From Ornithinimicrobium cavernae (GTDB lineage: Bacteria > Actinomycetota > Actinomycetes > Actinomycetales > Dermatophilaceae): a stretch of 64,000 bases of DNA. The translations under genes were made by a program, and so were the position numbers. The notes below the pieces were generated by a model. It saw only the letters and a program-made list of their open reading frames with translations, was not told the origin of the DNA and searched no databases. Shown here piece by piece: positions 1 through 8,803 of the stretch. Every line of letters begins with the position of its first letter. Position 1 is the first letter of the stretch. The stretch covers positions 62,001 through 126,000 of the forward strand of contig NZ_QDDJ01000010.1 in NCBI RefSeq assembly GCF_003121625.1. The letters are read 5' to 3'.

Positions 1-20
1 TCGATCAGGGGTGCGGTCAT
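1..20 (-). CDS. sdhA: Succinate dehydrogenase flavoprotein subunit, first codons only (window edge)
   Basis: An ATG on the minus strand (bases 18-20) opens a frame reading M-T-A-P-L-I before the window ends. It lies 31 bases downstream of the sdhC stop, where actinobacterial operons with a b558-type SdhC carry the flavoprotein gene sdhA. The assignment rests on gene order; too little sequence is present to show FAD motifs. Confidence 0.5.
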
Positions 21-51
21 CGTGTCTGCTCCGTCCTGTCGTGCCGACCGG

Positions 52-747
52 TCATGGAATGAGTCCGAGGAAGATGGCGACCGGCGGCAGCGCGAAGCCG
101 ACCACGACGACCACCGTCACGAGAATGGACACCAGGCGCAGGCGCTCGGCCATGTCGAGGCTGGTGTTGAGCCCCAGCGTCATGCCGGCCGACCAGATGC
201 CGTGCAGCAGGTGCATGCCGAGGCAGGCGACCGCGAACAGGTAGATGAGGACGGCCCACCAGACCCCGAAGCTGGCGACCAGCCGCCCGGCGGGCGTGTC
301 GTGGGTGCCACCGATGTTGATGGTGTGCGTCGTGAAGTGCAGCAGGTGGAAGACCACGAAGACCAGCAGCGCGACCCCGCCCCAGCGCATCGAGCGCTTG
401 ACGAAGGTCGCCCACTCGCCCCGCCGCTGGATGTAGCGGACCGAGCGTGCCTTGCCCGCGCGGCCCCACAGGATGAAGGCGGACGCGGCGTGCAGCACGA
501 CGCTGACCAGCAGCGTGATGCGCATGATCCAGAGGAACCCGGACTCCGGCAGCATCGGCGTGCCGAACTCGCGCAGGTGGTGTGCGTACTCGTTGAAGCT
601 GTCCTCGCCGGCAAAGATCATGAGGTTGCCGTACATGTGCGCGAGGATGAACCCGACGAAGATCAGCCCCGTGACGGCCATCACCGTCTTGAGCAGGATG
701 CTCCGTGTCCTGGGCCGCTTGCCTGCGGAGATCGTTGAGGTGGCCAC
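52..747 (-). CDS. sdhC: Succinate dehydrogenase cytochrome b558 subunit
   Basis: A 231-residue integral membrane protein that anchors succinate dehydrogenase and passes electrons between the catalytic subunits and menaquinone. About five hydrophobic helices are visible. Histidines suited to haem ligation occur in an AHMYGN segment of helix 1, in a VVLHAA segment, and in an FHLLHFTTH segment. This is the single-subunit cytochrome b type of Bacillus and actinobacteria rather than the SdhC/SdhD pair. The GTG start at 747 is chosen because a TACAGT hexamer ends 7 bases upstream (leaderless pattern) and because the protein begins there just before the first helix. Longer in-frame extensions run back into the divergent pmt gene and are unlikely. 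sdhA follows. Confidence 0.93.
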   Translation of the reverse strand: MATSTISAGKRPRTRSILLKTVMAVTGLIFVGFILAHMYGNLMIFAGEDSFNEYAHHLREFGTPMLPESGFLWIMRITLLVSVVLHAASAFILWGRAGKARSVRYIQRRGEWATFVKRSMRWGGVALLVFVVFHLLHFTTHTINIGGTHDTPAGRLVASFGVWWAVLIYLFAVACLGMHLLHGIWSAGMTLGLNTSLDMAERLRLVSILVTVVVVVGFALPPVAIFLGLIP

Positions 748-850
748 GGTCAGGACTGTACTACTCGGCCTGCCGCCCGTTGACGGATACCCGCCGCTAC
801 CTGCGCCTGTGTTGAGGATCTCACAGGTTCTGCCGCCTACTATGAGCGCC
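748..850. promoter_or_regulatory. Divergent leaderless promoters for sdhC and pmt
   Basis: The 103-bp gap between divergent genes has a TACAGT hexamer on the minus strand (760 to 755), 7 bases before the sdhC GTG. On the plus strand TACTAT (838-843) lies 7 bases before a GTG at 851. Both fit TANNNT -10 elements of leaderless transcripts. No convincing -35 boxes or Shine-Dalgarno sequences are visible. Confidence 0.55.
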
Positions 851-2428
851 GTGACCGAACCGACCGGGGGGCTCTCCCGTCTCCGCGCGCGCCTGCTCGG
901 GCCGGCGGCCGGTGCACGGTCCGCCGCCTGGGGCTGGTGGGGACCGCTCCTGGTCATGGTGCTCGGCGGCATCGTCCGGTTCGTCAACCTCGGGCACCCC
1001 TCCTCGCTGATCTTCGACGAGACCTACTACGTCAAGCAGGGCTGGTCCCTCATCGAGTACGGGACCGAGATGGAGGTCCGCGAGGGGCTCGAGGAGCCCG
1101 ACGTGCTCTTCACGGCCGGCAACCCGGACGTGTTCGGCAGCACGCCGGACATGGTGGTCCACCCACCCGTGGGCAAGTGGATGATCGGCCTGGGCGAGTG
1201 GCTGTTCGGGGTGGAGGACCCGTTCAGCTGGCGGGTGGCCGCGGCGGTGGTGGGGACCCTGTCGATCCTGATGGTCGGTCGCGCCGCCTGGCGGATGTTC
1301 CGCAACCCCCTGCTGGCCACGGCCGCCGCCACCCTGCTCGCCTCGGACGGCCACCACTTCGTCCACTCCCGCACCGGCCTGCTCGACGTCTTCGTGATGT
1401 TCTGGGCCCTGGCCGCGTTCTGTCTGCTGCTCGCCGACCGGGAGCAGGGTCGCCGACGTCTCGCCGCGCGGGTCGCTGCGTTGGCGCCACCACCGGGGAA
1501 TATGACGTGGGGCCCGGGCCTCGGTATCCGCTGGTGGCGGGTGGCCGCCGGGGTCAGCCTGGGGCTGTGCGTCGGGACCAAGTGGTCGGGCCTGTTCTTC
1601 CTGGCCGCGTTCGGCCTGATGACCGTGTGGTGGGACATGGGGGCGCGCCGCGCCGCCGGGGCGGAGAAGTGGTTCCTCGGCTCGGTGGTGCGCGACGGCA
1701 TACCGGCCTTCGTCCAGCTGGTCCCGGTGGCTCTGGTCACCTACGTGGCCAGCTGGGCCGGGTGGTTCCTCACCGACCACGGCTACAAACGGCAGTGGGC
1801 CAGCGAGAACCCGGTCCTCGGTCTCGCCTCGCTGGTGCCGGACCCGCTGCGCTCGCTGTGGTCCTACCACCAGGAGGTGATGAGCTTCCACGTCGGCCTG
1901 GCCAACGAGCACGCGTGGTCCTCCAACCCGTGGTCCTGGATCGTCCAGGGGCGCCCGACCCTGTTCTACTCACGCTGGCCGAAGCTCGGGGAGGACGGCT
2001 GCACCGCGACCGACTGCGTCACCTACATCGCCTCGCTGGGCAACCTGTTCGTCTGGTGGGGGGCCACCGCGGGGCTGCTGGTGGTCGCGTTCATGTGGCT
2101 CATCGGGCGGGACTGGCGGGCCGGTGCCGCGCTGTCGGGCATCATCGCCGGCTGGCTGCCGTGGTTCCTCTACCAGACCCGCACCATCTACAGCTTCTAC
2201 GCGGTGGCGTTCGTGCCGTGGCTGGTGCTGGTGGTGACCTACTGCCTGGCCCTGGTCCACGGACGCGCGGAGGACCCGCTCGTGCGCCGGCGGTGGGGGG
2301 CGGCGATCGTGGTGCTCTACGTGACGGCGGCGGTCGCACTGTTCGTCTGGTACTACCCCGTCTACACCGCCCAGACGATCCCGCGGGACCAGTGGACCCT
2401 GCGGATGTGGTTCGACTTCTGGACCTGA
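851..2428 (+). CDS. pmt: Dolichyl-phosphate-mannose--protein mannosyltransferase (GT39)
   Basis: A 525-residue polytopic membrane glycosyltransferase that moves mannose from polyprenyl-phosphate-mannose to Ser/Thr of exported proteins. The catalytic Asp-Glu of the GT39 family lies in the first extracytoplasmic loop (F-D-E-T-Y-Y-V-K-Q). Further conserved stretches are H-P-P-V-G-K-W and G-T-K-W-S-G. Around ten hydrophobic helices follow. The usual choice of start would be ATG 842, but the -10-like TACTAT overlaps that ATG and sits 7 bases before the in-frame GTG 851, so I prefer 851; the difference is three residues. Secreted Ser/Thr-rich proteins such as the P60 hydrolase or S8 peptidase in this window are possible substrates, which is inference. 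Confidence 0.92.
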   Translation: MTEPTGGLSRLRARLLGPAAGARSAAWGWWGPLLVMVLGGIVRFVNLGHPSSLIFDETYYVKQGWSLIEYGTEMEVREGLEEPDVLFTAGNPDVFGSTPDMVVHPPVGKWMIGLGEWLFGVEDPFSWRVAAAVVGTLSILMVGRAAWRMFRNPLLATAAATLLASDGHHFVHSRTGLLDVFVMFWALAAFCLLLADREQGRRRLAARVAALAPPPGNMTWGPGLGIRWWRVAAGVSLGLCVGTKWSGLFFLAAFGLMTVWWDMGARRAAGAEKWFLGSVVRDGIPAFVQLVPVALVTYVASWAGWFLTDHGYKRQWASENPVLGLASLVPDPLRSLWSYHQEVMSFHVGLANEHAWSSNPWSWIVQGRPTLFYSRWPKLGEDGCTATDCVTYIASLGNLFVWWGATAGLLVVAFMWLIGRDWRAGAALSGIIAGWLPWFLYQTRTIYSFYAVAFVPWLVLVVTYCLALVHGRAEDPLVRRRWGAAIVVLYVTAAVALFVWYYPVYTAQTIPRDQWTLRMWFDFWT

Positions 2429-2432
2429 CCGG

Positions 2433-2753
2433 CTACTCCGTCAGGCCCATCGCCTCGGCCAGCAGGAGGTGCTGCTTGCCCTCCTCGGCACGTCCGGAGC
2501 GCTGCAGCGTGCGGGCCAGCAGGAGGTGCGCGTAGGCCTCAGTGGGCCAGCGGCCGACGACGGCGGTGAGCACCTCCTCTGCCCGGCCGAGCTGGGCGGA
2601 GTGGTAGTAGGAGCGGGCCAGCAGCATACGCACCTCGAGGTGGTCGGGCTCCTCGGCGACCAGCTGGGCGAACAGCCCGGCGGCCTTGGCGTACTCCTTG
2701 TTCTCGAACAGGAACGTGGCCCGGTCGTAGATCCGGGTGAGGTCCTCGGCCAT
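2433..2753 (-). CDS. Tetratricopeptide-repeat protein
   Basis: A 106-residue all-helical protein with about two TPR units (pattern A-x-G-L-F-A-Q-L and A-H-L-L-L-A-R-T-L) and no signal peptide or membrane segment. It probably serves as a protein-protein adaptor in the cytoplasm. The start ATG shares one base with the stop of the upstream PH-domain gene (TGATG), so it is likely translated by coupling as last gene of the argF-PH-PH operon. Its end converges on pmt, with 4 bases between stops. The partner is unknown. Confidence 0.85.
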   Translation of the reverse strand: MAEDLTRIYDRATFLFENKEYAKAAGLFAQLVAEEPDHLEVRMLLARSYYHSAQLGRAEEVLTAVVGRWPTEAYAHLLLARTLQRSGRAEEGKQHLLLAEAMGLTE

Positions 2754-4513
2754 CACGGCTCCTCTCCGGTCGACCGGAACTGGTCGACCACGGTGGGGGT
2801 GGTGCGGCTCGCGAGCTCCAGGGCCCACGGCAGCGGGATGTTGGCGACGGTGACGACCTCGGGGCCCGCGGCCGTCGTGGCGAGCAGGTCGGCGAGGCCG
2901 CGGCGCCGCTGGAAGAACGACTGCCGGACCACCCAGCCGATGACCCCCGCGCGCTCGAGCACGACGCGCTGCCGCTGCAGGGCCCCTGAGCGGCTCACCA
3001 GGTGCTCCGGGGTGAGCTGGTGGCCGAGGTTGCGGTAGGACAGCTCGCCCAGACCGAGGCTGGCCAGCCCGGTCCCGGCAGCCACGGCCGCGACGACCCA
3101 CCAGTCCCACCCCAGCCACCAGGTCAGCCCGGCGGCGACGCCGGTGAGGAACGCGGTGGCCCACTGGCTCTGGACGAGGATCCGGCGGTGAGCGGCGGGT
3201 CCGTGGCTGCGGACCGGCACCGTCAGCGGCCCGTCGAGCCGTCCGTCGCCACCCGTGCCCGGGTCCCGCGGGGTGTCACCGGTCGGGTCGAGCAGACGCT
3301 CCCCCGTGCCCAGCACGCTGTGGCCGACCGACTCCGCCACCGGGCGGGGGCACGGCGGCAGCAGTTTGGTCGTGCCGCCCGTGCCCACGCCGGTCGCCAG
3401 CGACGTCAGCTCGCCACCGCCGACGGCCCGCAGCAGCAGCGGTTCGGTCAGCTGGACCCCACGGATGCGGGCCTCCTCGACCGTCGTGGACGTGGTCGTC
3501 AGCAGGCCGCGGGTCAACCGGATCGTGCCACCCGGCTCACGCACCAGGCGCAGGTTCCACCACTGGAGCACGTAGTTGAGGGTGGAGACCACGAGCCAGC
3601 CGACGAGGAGGACGAACAGCCCCACCAGGACGATCGCGACGAGCGCCTGGGCGAGCACCCACTCGTAGGTGCCGGTCACCCGGTCCTGGCTCAGGACGCC
3701 GAAGTCGTCACCGAACTGGAAGAGCACACCGAGCGCGGTCGCCACGATGACCAGGCTGGACAGGCTGAAGGGCGCGAACCGCAACCAGGACCAGTCGATC
3801 TCGGCGAGGACCTCCTCCGGCCGGAGGGGTCCCGGGCGCTGCGCTGGCGGGGGCGGGGGCAGCCCGGGCTCCGGGGAGCCCTGGGCTCCGGGGGCTCCCT
3901 GGAGTCCGGGCACGTCCCCCTCACTCCCGAGCGACGCATCCCCGGGGCTCCGCGCCGCAGTCTGCTGGGCGCCGCGCGCCCCGGCGCCGCGCAGGAGGAG
4001 GTACTCGCGCAACTGGCCCGCGTCCTCCCTGGCCAGCCCGTCGAGCTCCACGCGGGACTCGTCCACGCCGGTGCCGATCCGGGCCCGCGCCAGGCCCAGG
4101 ATGCGGTGCAACGGCGGCGACTCGAGGTCGACGCTCCGGACGCGGTCCAACGGCGCGGTCTTCTCCGACCTGTTGATCAGCCCCGTCTTCACCTGCAGCT
4201 GGGTCTCGGTGAACCGGTAGCGCGTGGTGAACCAGGGGATGACACCGAGGGCCAGGGCCCCGAGGACCAGGACCGGCAGGAGTCGCACGGACCAGGTCGT
4301 GTCCGCGGACTGGCGGATCCCGACGAAGGCGATGACGATCGGCACCGCCATCGACCAGAGGACCTTCACCGGGTGGATGAACAGCATCCGCGGCGACTGC
4401 CGGTGCCACTCGCGGTCCCGGACCGCCTGCGGCGCAGGCAGGTCGTAGGCAGGTCCGGTGGGCGGCGTGTCCAGGGCACCGTCCCGACCGTCGTCCCGCG
4501 GGGGCAGGGTCAT
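2753..4513 (-). CDS. Large bacterial PH-domain membrane protein (YdbT-like)
   Basis: A 586-residue membrane protein of the bPH2/DUF304 family. Roughly six hydrophobic helices come as hairpins near residues 50-95, 245-305 and 465-500, each followed by a cytoplasmic PH-like stretch; the first reads F-T-E-T-Q-L-Q-V-K-T-G then P-L-D-R-V-R-S-V-D. A low-complexity Gly/Pro/Ala linker of about 45 residues (near 190-235) separates the first and second units and looks disordered. The ATG overlaps the stop of the shorter PH protein upstream (ATGA). Bacillus ydbS-ydbT homologues are linked to resistance to antimicrobial compounds; the molecular role is not settled. Confidence 0.85.
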   Translation of the reverse strand: MTLPPRDDGRDGALDTPPTGPAYDLPAPQAVRDREWHRQSPRMLFIHPVKVLWSMAVPIVIAFVGIRQSADTTWSVRLLPVLVLGALALGVIPWFTTRYRFTETQLQVKTGLINRSEKTAPLDRVRSVDLESPPLHRILGLARARIGTGVDESRVELDGLAREDAGQLREYLLLRGAGARGAQQTAARSPGDASLGSEGDVPGLQGAPGAQGSPEPGLPPPPPAQRPGPLRPEEVLAEIDWSWLRFAPFSLSSLVIVATALGVLFQFGDDFGVLSQDRVTGTYEWVLAQALVAIVLVGLFVLLVGWLVVSTLNYVLQWWNLRLVREPGGTIRLTRGLLTTTSTTVEEARIRGVQLTEPLLLRAVGGGELTSLATGVGTGGTTKLLPPCPRPVAESVGHSVLGTGERLLDPTGDTPRDPGTGGDGRLDGPLTVPVRSHGPAAHRRILVQSQWATAFLTGVAAGLTWWLGWDWWVVAAVAAGTGLASLGLGELSYRNLGHQLTPEHLVSRSGALQRQRVVLERAGVIGWVVRQSFFQRRRGLADLLATTAAGPEVVTVANIPLPWALELASRTTPTVVDQFRSTGEEP

Positions 4514-5016
4514 GTCGCGTCGCCCTCGTCACGCCCGGTGATCTCGGTGAGGTCGGCGACGACGCGCCGGGCCTCGTCCTGGTCGAGGCACTTGATCTCG
4601 ATCGCGCCGGCCGCCGAGGCCGTGGTCACCGTGATCGAGGCGAGACGGAACATCCGTTGGATGGCCCCCTGCTCGGAGTCGACGGTCTGCACCCGGGACA
4701 GCGGTGCGATGCGCTGCTCCACGTTGAGCCAGCCCGACCGGGTGTAGATCGCGGTGTCGGTGACCTCCCAGCGGTGCACGGCGTACTTGAACCGCGGCAC
4801 GACGAGGATCTCCACCAGCGCCCCGGCGACGGCAAGGGCCAGGATGACCGTGGCCCACCACCAGCGGTCGGGCAGCACGAAGAGGTAGACGACCACCAGG
4901 ACCGCCAGGAAGATCCCCTCCCAGACCAGGGCGGTCGTGGTCCAGTAGGCGATCGCCCGCGACGACACCTTGCGGGCGGGGTCCCGGAGCGCTGGGTCAC
5001 CGGTGACCGAGCTCAT
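4510..5016 (-). CDS. Small bacterial PH-domain membrane protein (YdbS-like)
   Basis: A 168-residue protein with two transmembrane helices (around residues 30-75) followed by one PH-like domain containing the family pattern [13 protein letters not shown] and P-L-S-R-V-Q-T-V-D. It pairs with the larger PH protein immediately downstream, as in Bacillus ydbS-ydbT, and the two probably form a membrane complex. Both ends overlap neighbours by four bases (ATGA at 5013-5016 with argF, and at 4510-4513 with the larger PH gene), so expression follows argF. Confidence 0.87.
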   Translation of the reverse strand: MSSVTGDPALRDPARKVSSRAIAYWTTTALVWEGIFLAVLVVVYLFVLPDRWWWATVILALAVAGALVEILVVPRFKYAVHRWEVTDTAIYTRSGWLNVEQRIAPLSRVQTVDSEQGAIQRMFRLASITVTTASAAGAIEIKCLDQDEARRVVADLTEITGRDEGDAT

Positions 5017-6026
5017 GCCGGCCCGGCGATGGTGGCGACCATCAGCGCCTTGATGGTGTGCATCCGGTTCTCCGCCTGGTCGAACACGACGCTGGCCGCG
5101 GACTCGAAGACCTCGTCGGTGACCTCGGCGCCCTCGGCGAGGTGCGGGTAGCGCTCCACGAGCTCACGCGCCACCTCGGTGCCTGTGTCATGGAAGGCCG
5201 GCAGGCAGTGCATGAACCTCGCGGCCGGGTTGCCGGTGGCGGCCATGAGCGCCGCGTTGACCTGGTAGGGCAGGAGCACGTCGATCCGCTCCGCCCAGGC
5301 GGCGGCCGGCTCCCCCATGGACACCCAGATGTCGGTGTGCACGAAGTCGACCCCGCGGACCGCCTCGTGCGGGTCCTCGGTGAGGGTGAGCCGGGCGCCG
5401 GTGCCCTCACCGATCTGACGGCACAGGGCGACCAGCTCGTCCGTGGGCTGCAGCGCCCGGGGCGCCCCGATCCGCACGTCCATCCCGAGCTTGGCGCCGA
5501 TGAGGAGCAATGAGTTGCCCATGTTGTTGCGGGCGTCCCCGACGTAGGCGTAGGAGATCTGCTCCAGCGGCTTGTCGCAGTGCTCGATCATCGTGAGCAC
5601 ATCGGCCAGCATCTGGGTGGGGTGCCAGTCGTCGGTGAGGCCGTTGTAGACCGGCACCCCGGCATACCGGGCCAGCTCCTCCACCACCGACTGGTCCGCC
5701 CCGCGGTACTGGATGGCGTCGAACATGCGCCCGAGGACGCGCGCCGTGTCGCGGATGCTCTCCTTGTGGCCGATCTGGGTGGACTTCGGCTCCAGGAACG
5801 TCGTCGCGCCGCCCTGGTCGTGGGCGGCGACCTCGAAGGAGCTGCGCGTGCGGGTCGAGGTCTTCTCGAAGATGAGGGCGACGCTCCTGCCGGACAGGCG
5901 GCGCTGCTCGGTCCCGGCCCGCTTGGCGGCCTTGAGCTCGGCAGCGAGGTCCAGCAGGTGGCGGATCTCCTCCGGCGTCTCCTCGCGCAGGCTCAACAGG
6001 CTCCTGCCCCGGAGGTCAACGGCCAT
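5013..6026 (-). CDS. argF: Ornithine carbamoyltransferase
   Basis: A 337-residue cytosolic enzyme interconverting ornithine plus carbamoyl phosphate with citrulline plus phosphate. The carbamoyl-phosphate motif S-T-R-T-R is at residues 57-61 and the ornithine-binding H-C-L-P motif precedes A-F-H-D. The stretch [16 protein letters not shown] and the length resemble E. coli-type and ArcB sequences more than the shorter argF of actinobacterial arginine clusters, and no arg or arc genes flank it, so a catabolic role is possible. The start at 6026 has AGGAAGG ten bases upstream; a longer frame to 6107 lacks one. It heads an operon with two PH-domain genes and a TPR gene. Confidence 0.93.
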   Translation of the reverse strand: MAVDLRGRSLLSLREETPEEIRHLLDLAAELKAAKRAGTEQRRLSGRSVALIFEKTSTRTRSSFEVAAHDQGGATTFLEPKSTQIGHKESIRDTARVLGRMFDAIQYRGADQSVVEELARYAGVPVYNGLTDDWHPTQMLADVLTMIEHCDKPLEQISYAYVGDARNNMGNSLLLIGAKLGMDVRIGAPRALQPTDELVALCRQIGEGTGARLTLTEDPHEAVRGVDFVHTDIWVSMGEPAAAWAERIDVLLPYQVNAALMAATGNPAARFMHCLPAFHDTGTEVARELVERYPHLAEGAEVTDEVFESAASVVFDQAENRMHTIKALMVATIAGPA

Positions 6027-6237
6027 CTCGTGCGTCCTTCCTGCCGATACCGACCCCCGGCGTGCTCGCCGCGCGGGCAGCCCCCGGTCAGGTCGGTGCA
6101 TAGTCAACTGTGCTCAGGACCAGCATCGCACTCCTGCCCCCACCGGCCCGCACCCCGGCCCCTCCGGCTCGTGCCGGGAACGTGCCGTTCCGCGGGTGCG
6201 CCGCAGGGTGTCACGGGCAGGTGCTAGGCATGTCCTC

Positions 6238-7110
6238 GTGACATGCAGGGAGCTGCCCGCGACCGGCGGGCTGGAGTCGGGTGCGGTCCTGACGACCCTG
6301 CTCAACCACGCGACGCCGGGCAGCGAGGTGGTCGTCGCGCACGAGCAGCCGGCTGGTCGGCAGGGGGCACCGGTCAGCGGCACCTACCGACGGCTGCTCG
6401 ACCTCGGCGGGGCACCGACCGCGGTCACCCTGCACCTCGACACCGAGGGCATCACCCTCGAGGTGCCGGCCCCCGTCCTGCAGGAGGCCGCCGACGTGGT
6501 CACCTGGTGGTTCGACCTGGCCACCGACCCGACACCGGTCGCCGCGACCCTCGCCGCCGACCCCCGCCTGGCACCCCTGGTCGCCCGGCTCCCGGCGCTG
6601 CGCCCGCTGCGGCACCCGGCGGGCTTCGAGGCGGCCATCGACACCGTGCTGGGCCAGCAGGTGACCCTCTCCTCGGCCAGGCTCTTCGGAGCACGCCTGC
6701 GAGCGGCATACTCCCCTGCCGTGGTGGAGGGCCTGCGGGTCTTTCCCGCGGCCGACACCCTGGCCGGTGCGCCGCTCGAGGAGCTGCGCGGCACCGTCGG
6801 GCTGACGACCGCGAGGGCAGCGACCGTGCACGCGGTCGCCGGCCTGTTCGCCGACGGGTTCCGACTGGGCCCCGGGACCGCCCCGCGCACCGCCCGCGCC
6901 CGGTTGCTCGAGGTGCCGGGCATCGGACCGTGGACGGTGGAGTACCTCGCGCTGCGCGCCCTGGGTGACCCCGACGCCTTCCCCGCCTCCGACGCTGTCG
7001 TGCGGCGCGCCCTCGACGGGGCGGGGCCCCGGTCCGCCGAGGAGCAGTCGCAGGCGTGGCGGCCGCACCGCGGCTGGGCCACGGCGCACCTGTGGGCCGG
7101 ACAGTTCTGA
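6238..7110 (+). CDS. DNA-3-methyladenine glycosylase 2-like (AlkA family, HhH-GPD)
   Basis: A 290-residue base-excision repair enzyme that removes alkylated purines. The helix-hairpin-helix reads L-E-V-P-G-I-G-P-W-T-V-E-Y, followed by a Gly/Pro-rich loop and the catalytic Asp in F-P-A-S-D-A-V-V-R-R. An AlkA N-terminal domain-like region occupies roughly residues 1-110. No Ada methyltransferase domain is attached. The GTG at 6238 is chosen because TAGGCA ends 7 bases upstream and there is no Shine-Dalgarno; an in-frame GTG at 6210 is the alternative. It stands alone between argF (divergent) and the LtrA gene. Confidence 0.88.
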   Translation: MTCRELPATGGLESGAVLTTLLNHATPGSEVVVAHEQPAGRQGAPVSGTYRRLLDLGGAPTAVTLHLDTEGITLEVPAPVLQEAADVVTWWFDLATDPTPVAATLAADPRLAPLVARLPALRPLRHPAGFEAAIDTVLGQQVTLSSARLFGARLRAAYSPAVVEGLRVFPAADTLAGAPLEELRGTVGLTTARAATVHAVAGLFADGFRLGPGTAPRTARARLLEVPGIGPWTVEYLALRALGDPDAFPASDAVVRRALDGAGPRSAEEQSQAWRPHRGWATAHLWAGQF

Positions 7111-7149
7111 GCCCCTTCTGCGCGCGCTGACGCGTCGTGCCGTGTCACC

Positions 7150-8400
7150 ATGAGCGGCATGACGCAGCCGTCCGGGCGGGACCACCGGATCCAGCGGATG
7201 ACCGGCCGGGACCCGGACCAGACACACCGCGCGTCCACGCCGCTCGAGCTGCTCTTCGACCTCACGCTGGTCGTCACCTTCAGCCAGGCGGGCACCCAGA
7301 TGGCGCACCTGCTCGAGCTGGGCCACATCGCCGCGGCGGTCGGCGCCTTCGCGTTCTCCCTGTTCGCGATCTGCTGGGCCTGGATCAACTACTCCTGGCT
7401 CGCCTCGGCATACGACAACGACGACATCTTCTTCCGCGTCGCCACGATGGTGCAGATGCTCGGGGTGCTGGTCATGGCCCTGGGGATGCCCGCCCTGTTC
7501 CACTCGATCGACGAGGGGCTCCACGTCGACAACGGCATCGTGGTGGCCGGCTACGTGGTCATGCGGGTCTCGACCATCGCGCTGTGGCTGCGCGCGGGCA
7601 GGCACGACCCGCGGCGCCGCCCCGCAACGCAGACCTATGCCGGCCTCATCGCCCTCGCGCAGGTGGCCTGGGTGATCCAGATCTTCATCTATCCGCCGCT
7701 CCCGGTCACGGTGGCGGTGACCGTCGCGCTGGTCACCTTCGAGATGGCGATCCCCGCCATCGCGGAGCGACGGGCCCGCACACCGTGGCACGCCCACCAC
7801 ATCGCCGAGCGCTACAGCCTGCTGGTGATCATCACGCTGGGCGAGGTCATCCTGGGCACGATCCTGGCGATCTCGGCGGTGGTCGAGGAACAGGGCTGGA
7901 GCGTGGAGGCGGTCCTCGTGGCCTCGGGCGGTGTCATGCTCGCCTTCGGCCTGTGGTGGGTCTACTTCACGATGCCGTCGGGCGAGATCCTGGCGGCGCA
8001 CCGCCGGCGCGGTTTCCCCTGGGGTTACGGCCACATGGTGCTGTTCGGCTCCCTCGCCGCGACCGGCGCGGGCCTGCACGTGGCGGCGAACGTCATCGAG
8101 CACGAGGCCCACCTCGGCCCCGTCGGGGCCATCCTCACCGTGGTGGTGCCGGTCGCGGTCTTCACCGTCGCGCTCATCACGTTGTACTCGCTGCTGCTGC
8201 TCCAGTTCGACCCGTTCCACACCTGGCTCGTGGTCGGCGCGCTGGCGGTCCTGACCGCAGCCGTCCTCGCGGTCGCCGCCGGCGCCTCCATCGGCACCGG
8301 CATCCTGCTGGCAGCCGGCGCTCCCCTCGTGGTCATCGTCGGCTACGAGACGGTCGGGCACCGGCACCAGGCGGTGGCCGTCGAGCGCGCCCTGCCCTGA
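7150..8400 (+). CDS. Low temperature requirement protein A (LtrA) family membrane protein
   Basis: A 416-residue polytopic protein with about eleven transmembrane helices. The family hallmark L-E-L-L-F-D-L-T-L-V-V-T-F-S is at residues 32-45, followed by the conserved motif I-A-E-R-Y-S-L-L-V-I-I-T-L-G-E around residue 218. LtrA was named from a Listeria mutant unable to grow in the cold; biochemical function is unknown. An ATG at 7159 is an alternative start three codons in. The gene converges on the ArsR gene, 9 bases between stops. Confidence 0.88.
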   Translation: MSGMTQPSGRDHRIQRMTGRDPDQTHRASTPLELLFDLTLVVTFSQAGTQMAHLLELGHIAAAVGAFAFSLFAICWAWINYSWLASAYDNDDIFFRVATMVQMLGVLVMALGMPALFHSIDEGLHVDNGIVVAGYVVMRVSTIALWLRAGRHDPRRRPATQTYAGLIALAQVAWVIQIFIYPPLPVTVAVTVALVTFEMAIPAIAERRARTPWHAHHIAERYSLLVIITLGEVILGTILAISAVVEEQGWSVEAVLVASGGVMLAFGLWWVYFTMPSGEILAAHRRRGFPWGYGHMVLFGSLAATGAGLHVAANVIEHEAHLGPVGAILTVVVPVAVFTVALITLYSLLLLQFDPFHTWLVVGALAVLTAAVLAVAAGASIGTGILLAAGAPLVVIVGYETVGHRHQAVAVERALP

Positions 8401-8409
8401 CGACGTGGC

Positions 8410-8787
8410 TCACTGCCGGTCGAGGTCGTCCAGCAACGCGACGGCGGCGCGGGTGTACTCCCCGATCCACCGGTCGTGGATGCGCTTGATCGGCTGCGGC
8501 GCCAGCGTCAGGTGCCGCTCCCGGCCGACGCGCCGGCCGATGACCAGGTCCGCCCGCTCGAGCACGCGCAGGTGCTGCAGGACCGTCGTCCGGTCGAGCT
8601 CAGGGAACTGCCCGCACAGCTCTCCGGTGGTGCGGGGCGAGTCGCGGAGGACGTCGAGCATCCGCCGGCGCGTGGCGTTGCCGAGCGCACGGAAGACGAG
8701 GTCGTCGTCGGTGTCCGAGGGCGTCACGTCCCTCCGCGCGGGGCGGTCGGCACCCACGGACTCCCTCTTGCGCGCTGCCTTCGACAT
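8410..8787 (-). CDS. ArsR-family winged-helix transcriptional regulator
   Basis: A 125-residue repressor-like protein. The winged helix spans about residues 25-95: A-L-G-N-A-T-R-R-R-M-L-D, then T-T-G-E-L-C-G-Q-F and D-R-T-T-V-L-Q-H-L-R-V-L recognition helix. The metal-binding E-L-C-V-C-D-L motif of classical ArsR/SmtB is absent, so it is unlikely to sense metals through that site. It is transcribed away from an SRPBCC gene with only 16 bp between starts, the usual ArsR-AHSA1 pairing, and probably represses both itself and that gene. Confidence 0.9.
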   Translation of the reverse strand: MSKAARKRESVGADRPARRDVTPSDTDDDLVFRALGNATRRRMLDVLRDSPRTTGELCGQFPELDRTTVLQHLRVLERADLVIGRRVGRERHLTLAPQPIKRIHDRWIGEYTRAAVALLDDLDRQ

Positions 8788-8803
8788 GTTATATAAATAT
8801 CAC
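8788..8803. promoter_or_regulatory. 16-bp divergent, probably leaderless promoter/operator between ArsR and SRPBCC genes
   Basis: This is the AT-richest point of the window. On the plus strand TATAAA (8792-8797) ends 6 bases before the SRPBCC ATG; on the minus strand TATTTA ends 6 bases before the ArsR ATG. The two -10 elements overlap and contain the palindrome TTATATAA. A repressor bound here would block both promoters. Confidence 0.6.

Noticed and set aside
8410-8787. Arsenic-sensing ArsR that would regulate arsC at 40.6 kb
   Set aside because: The E-L-C-V-C-D-L metal site is missing and the gene is 32 kb away beside an SRPBCC partner.
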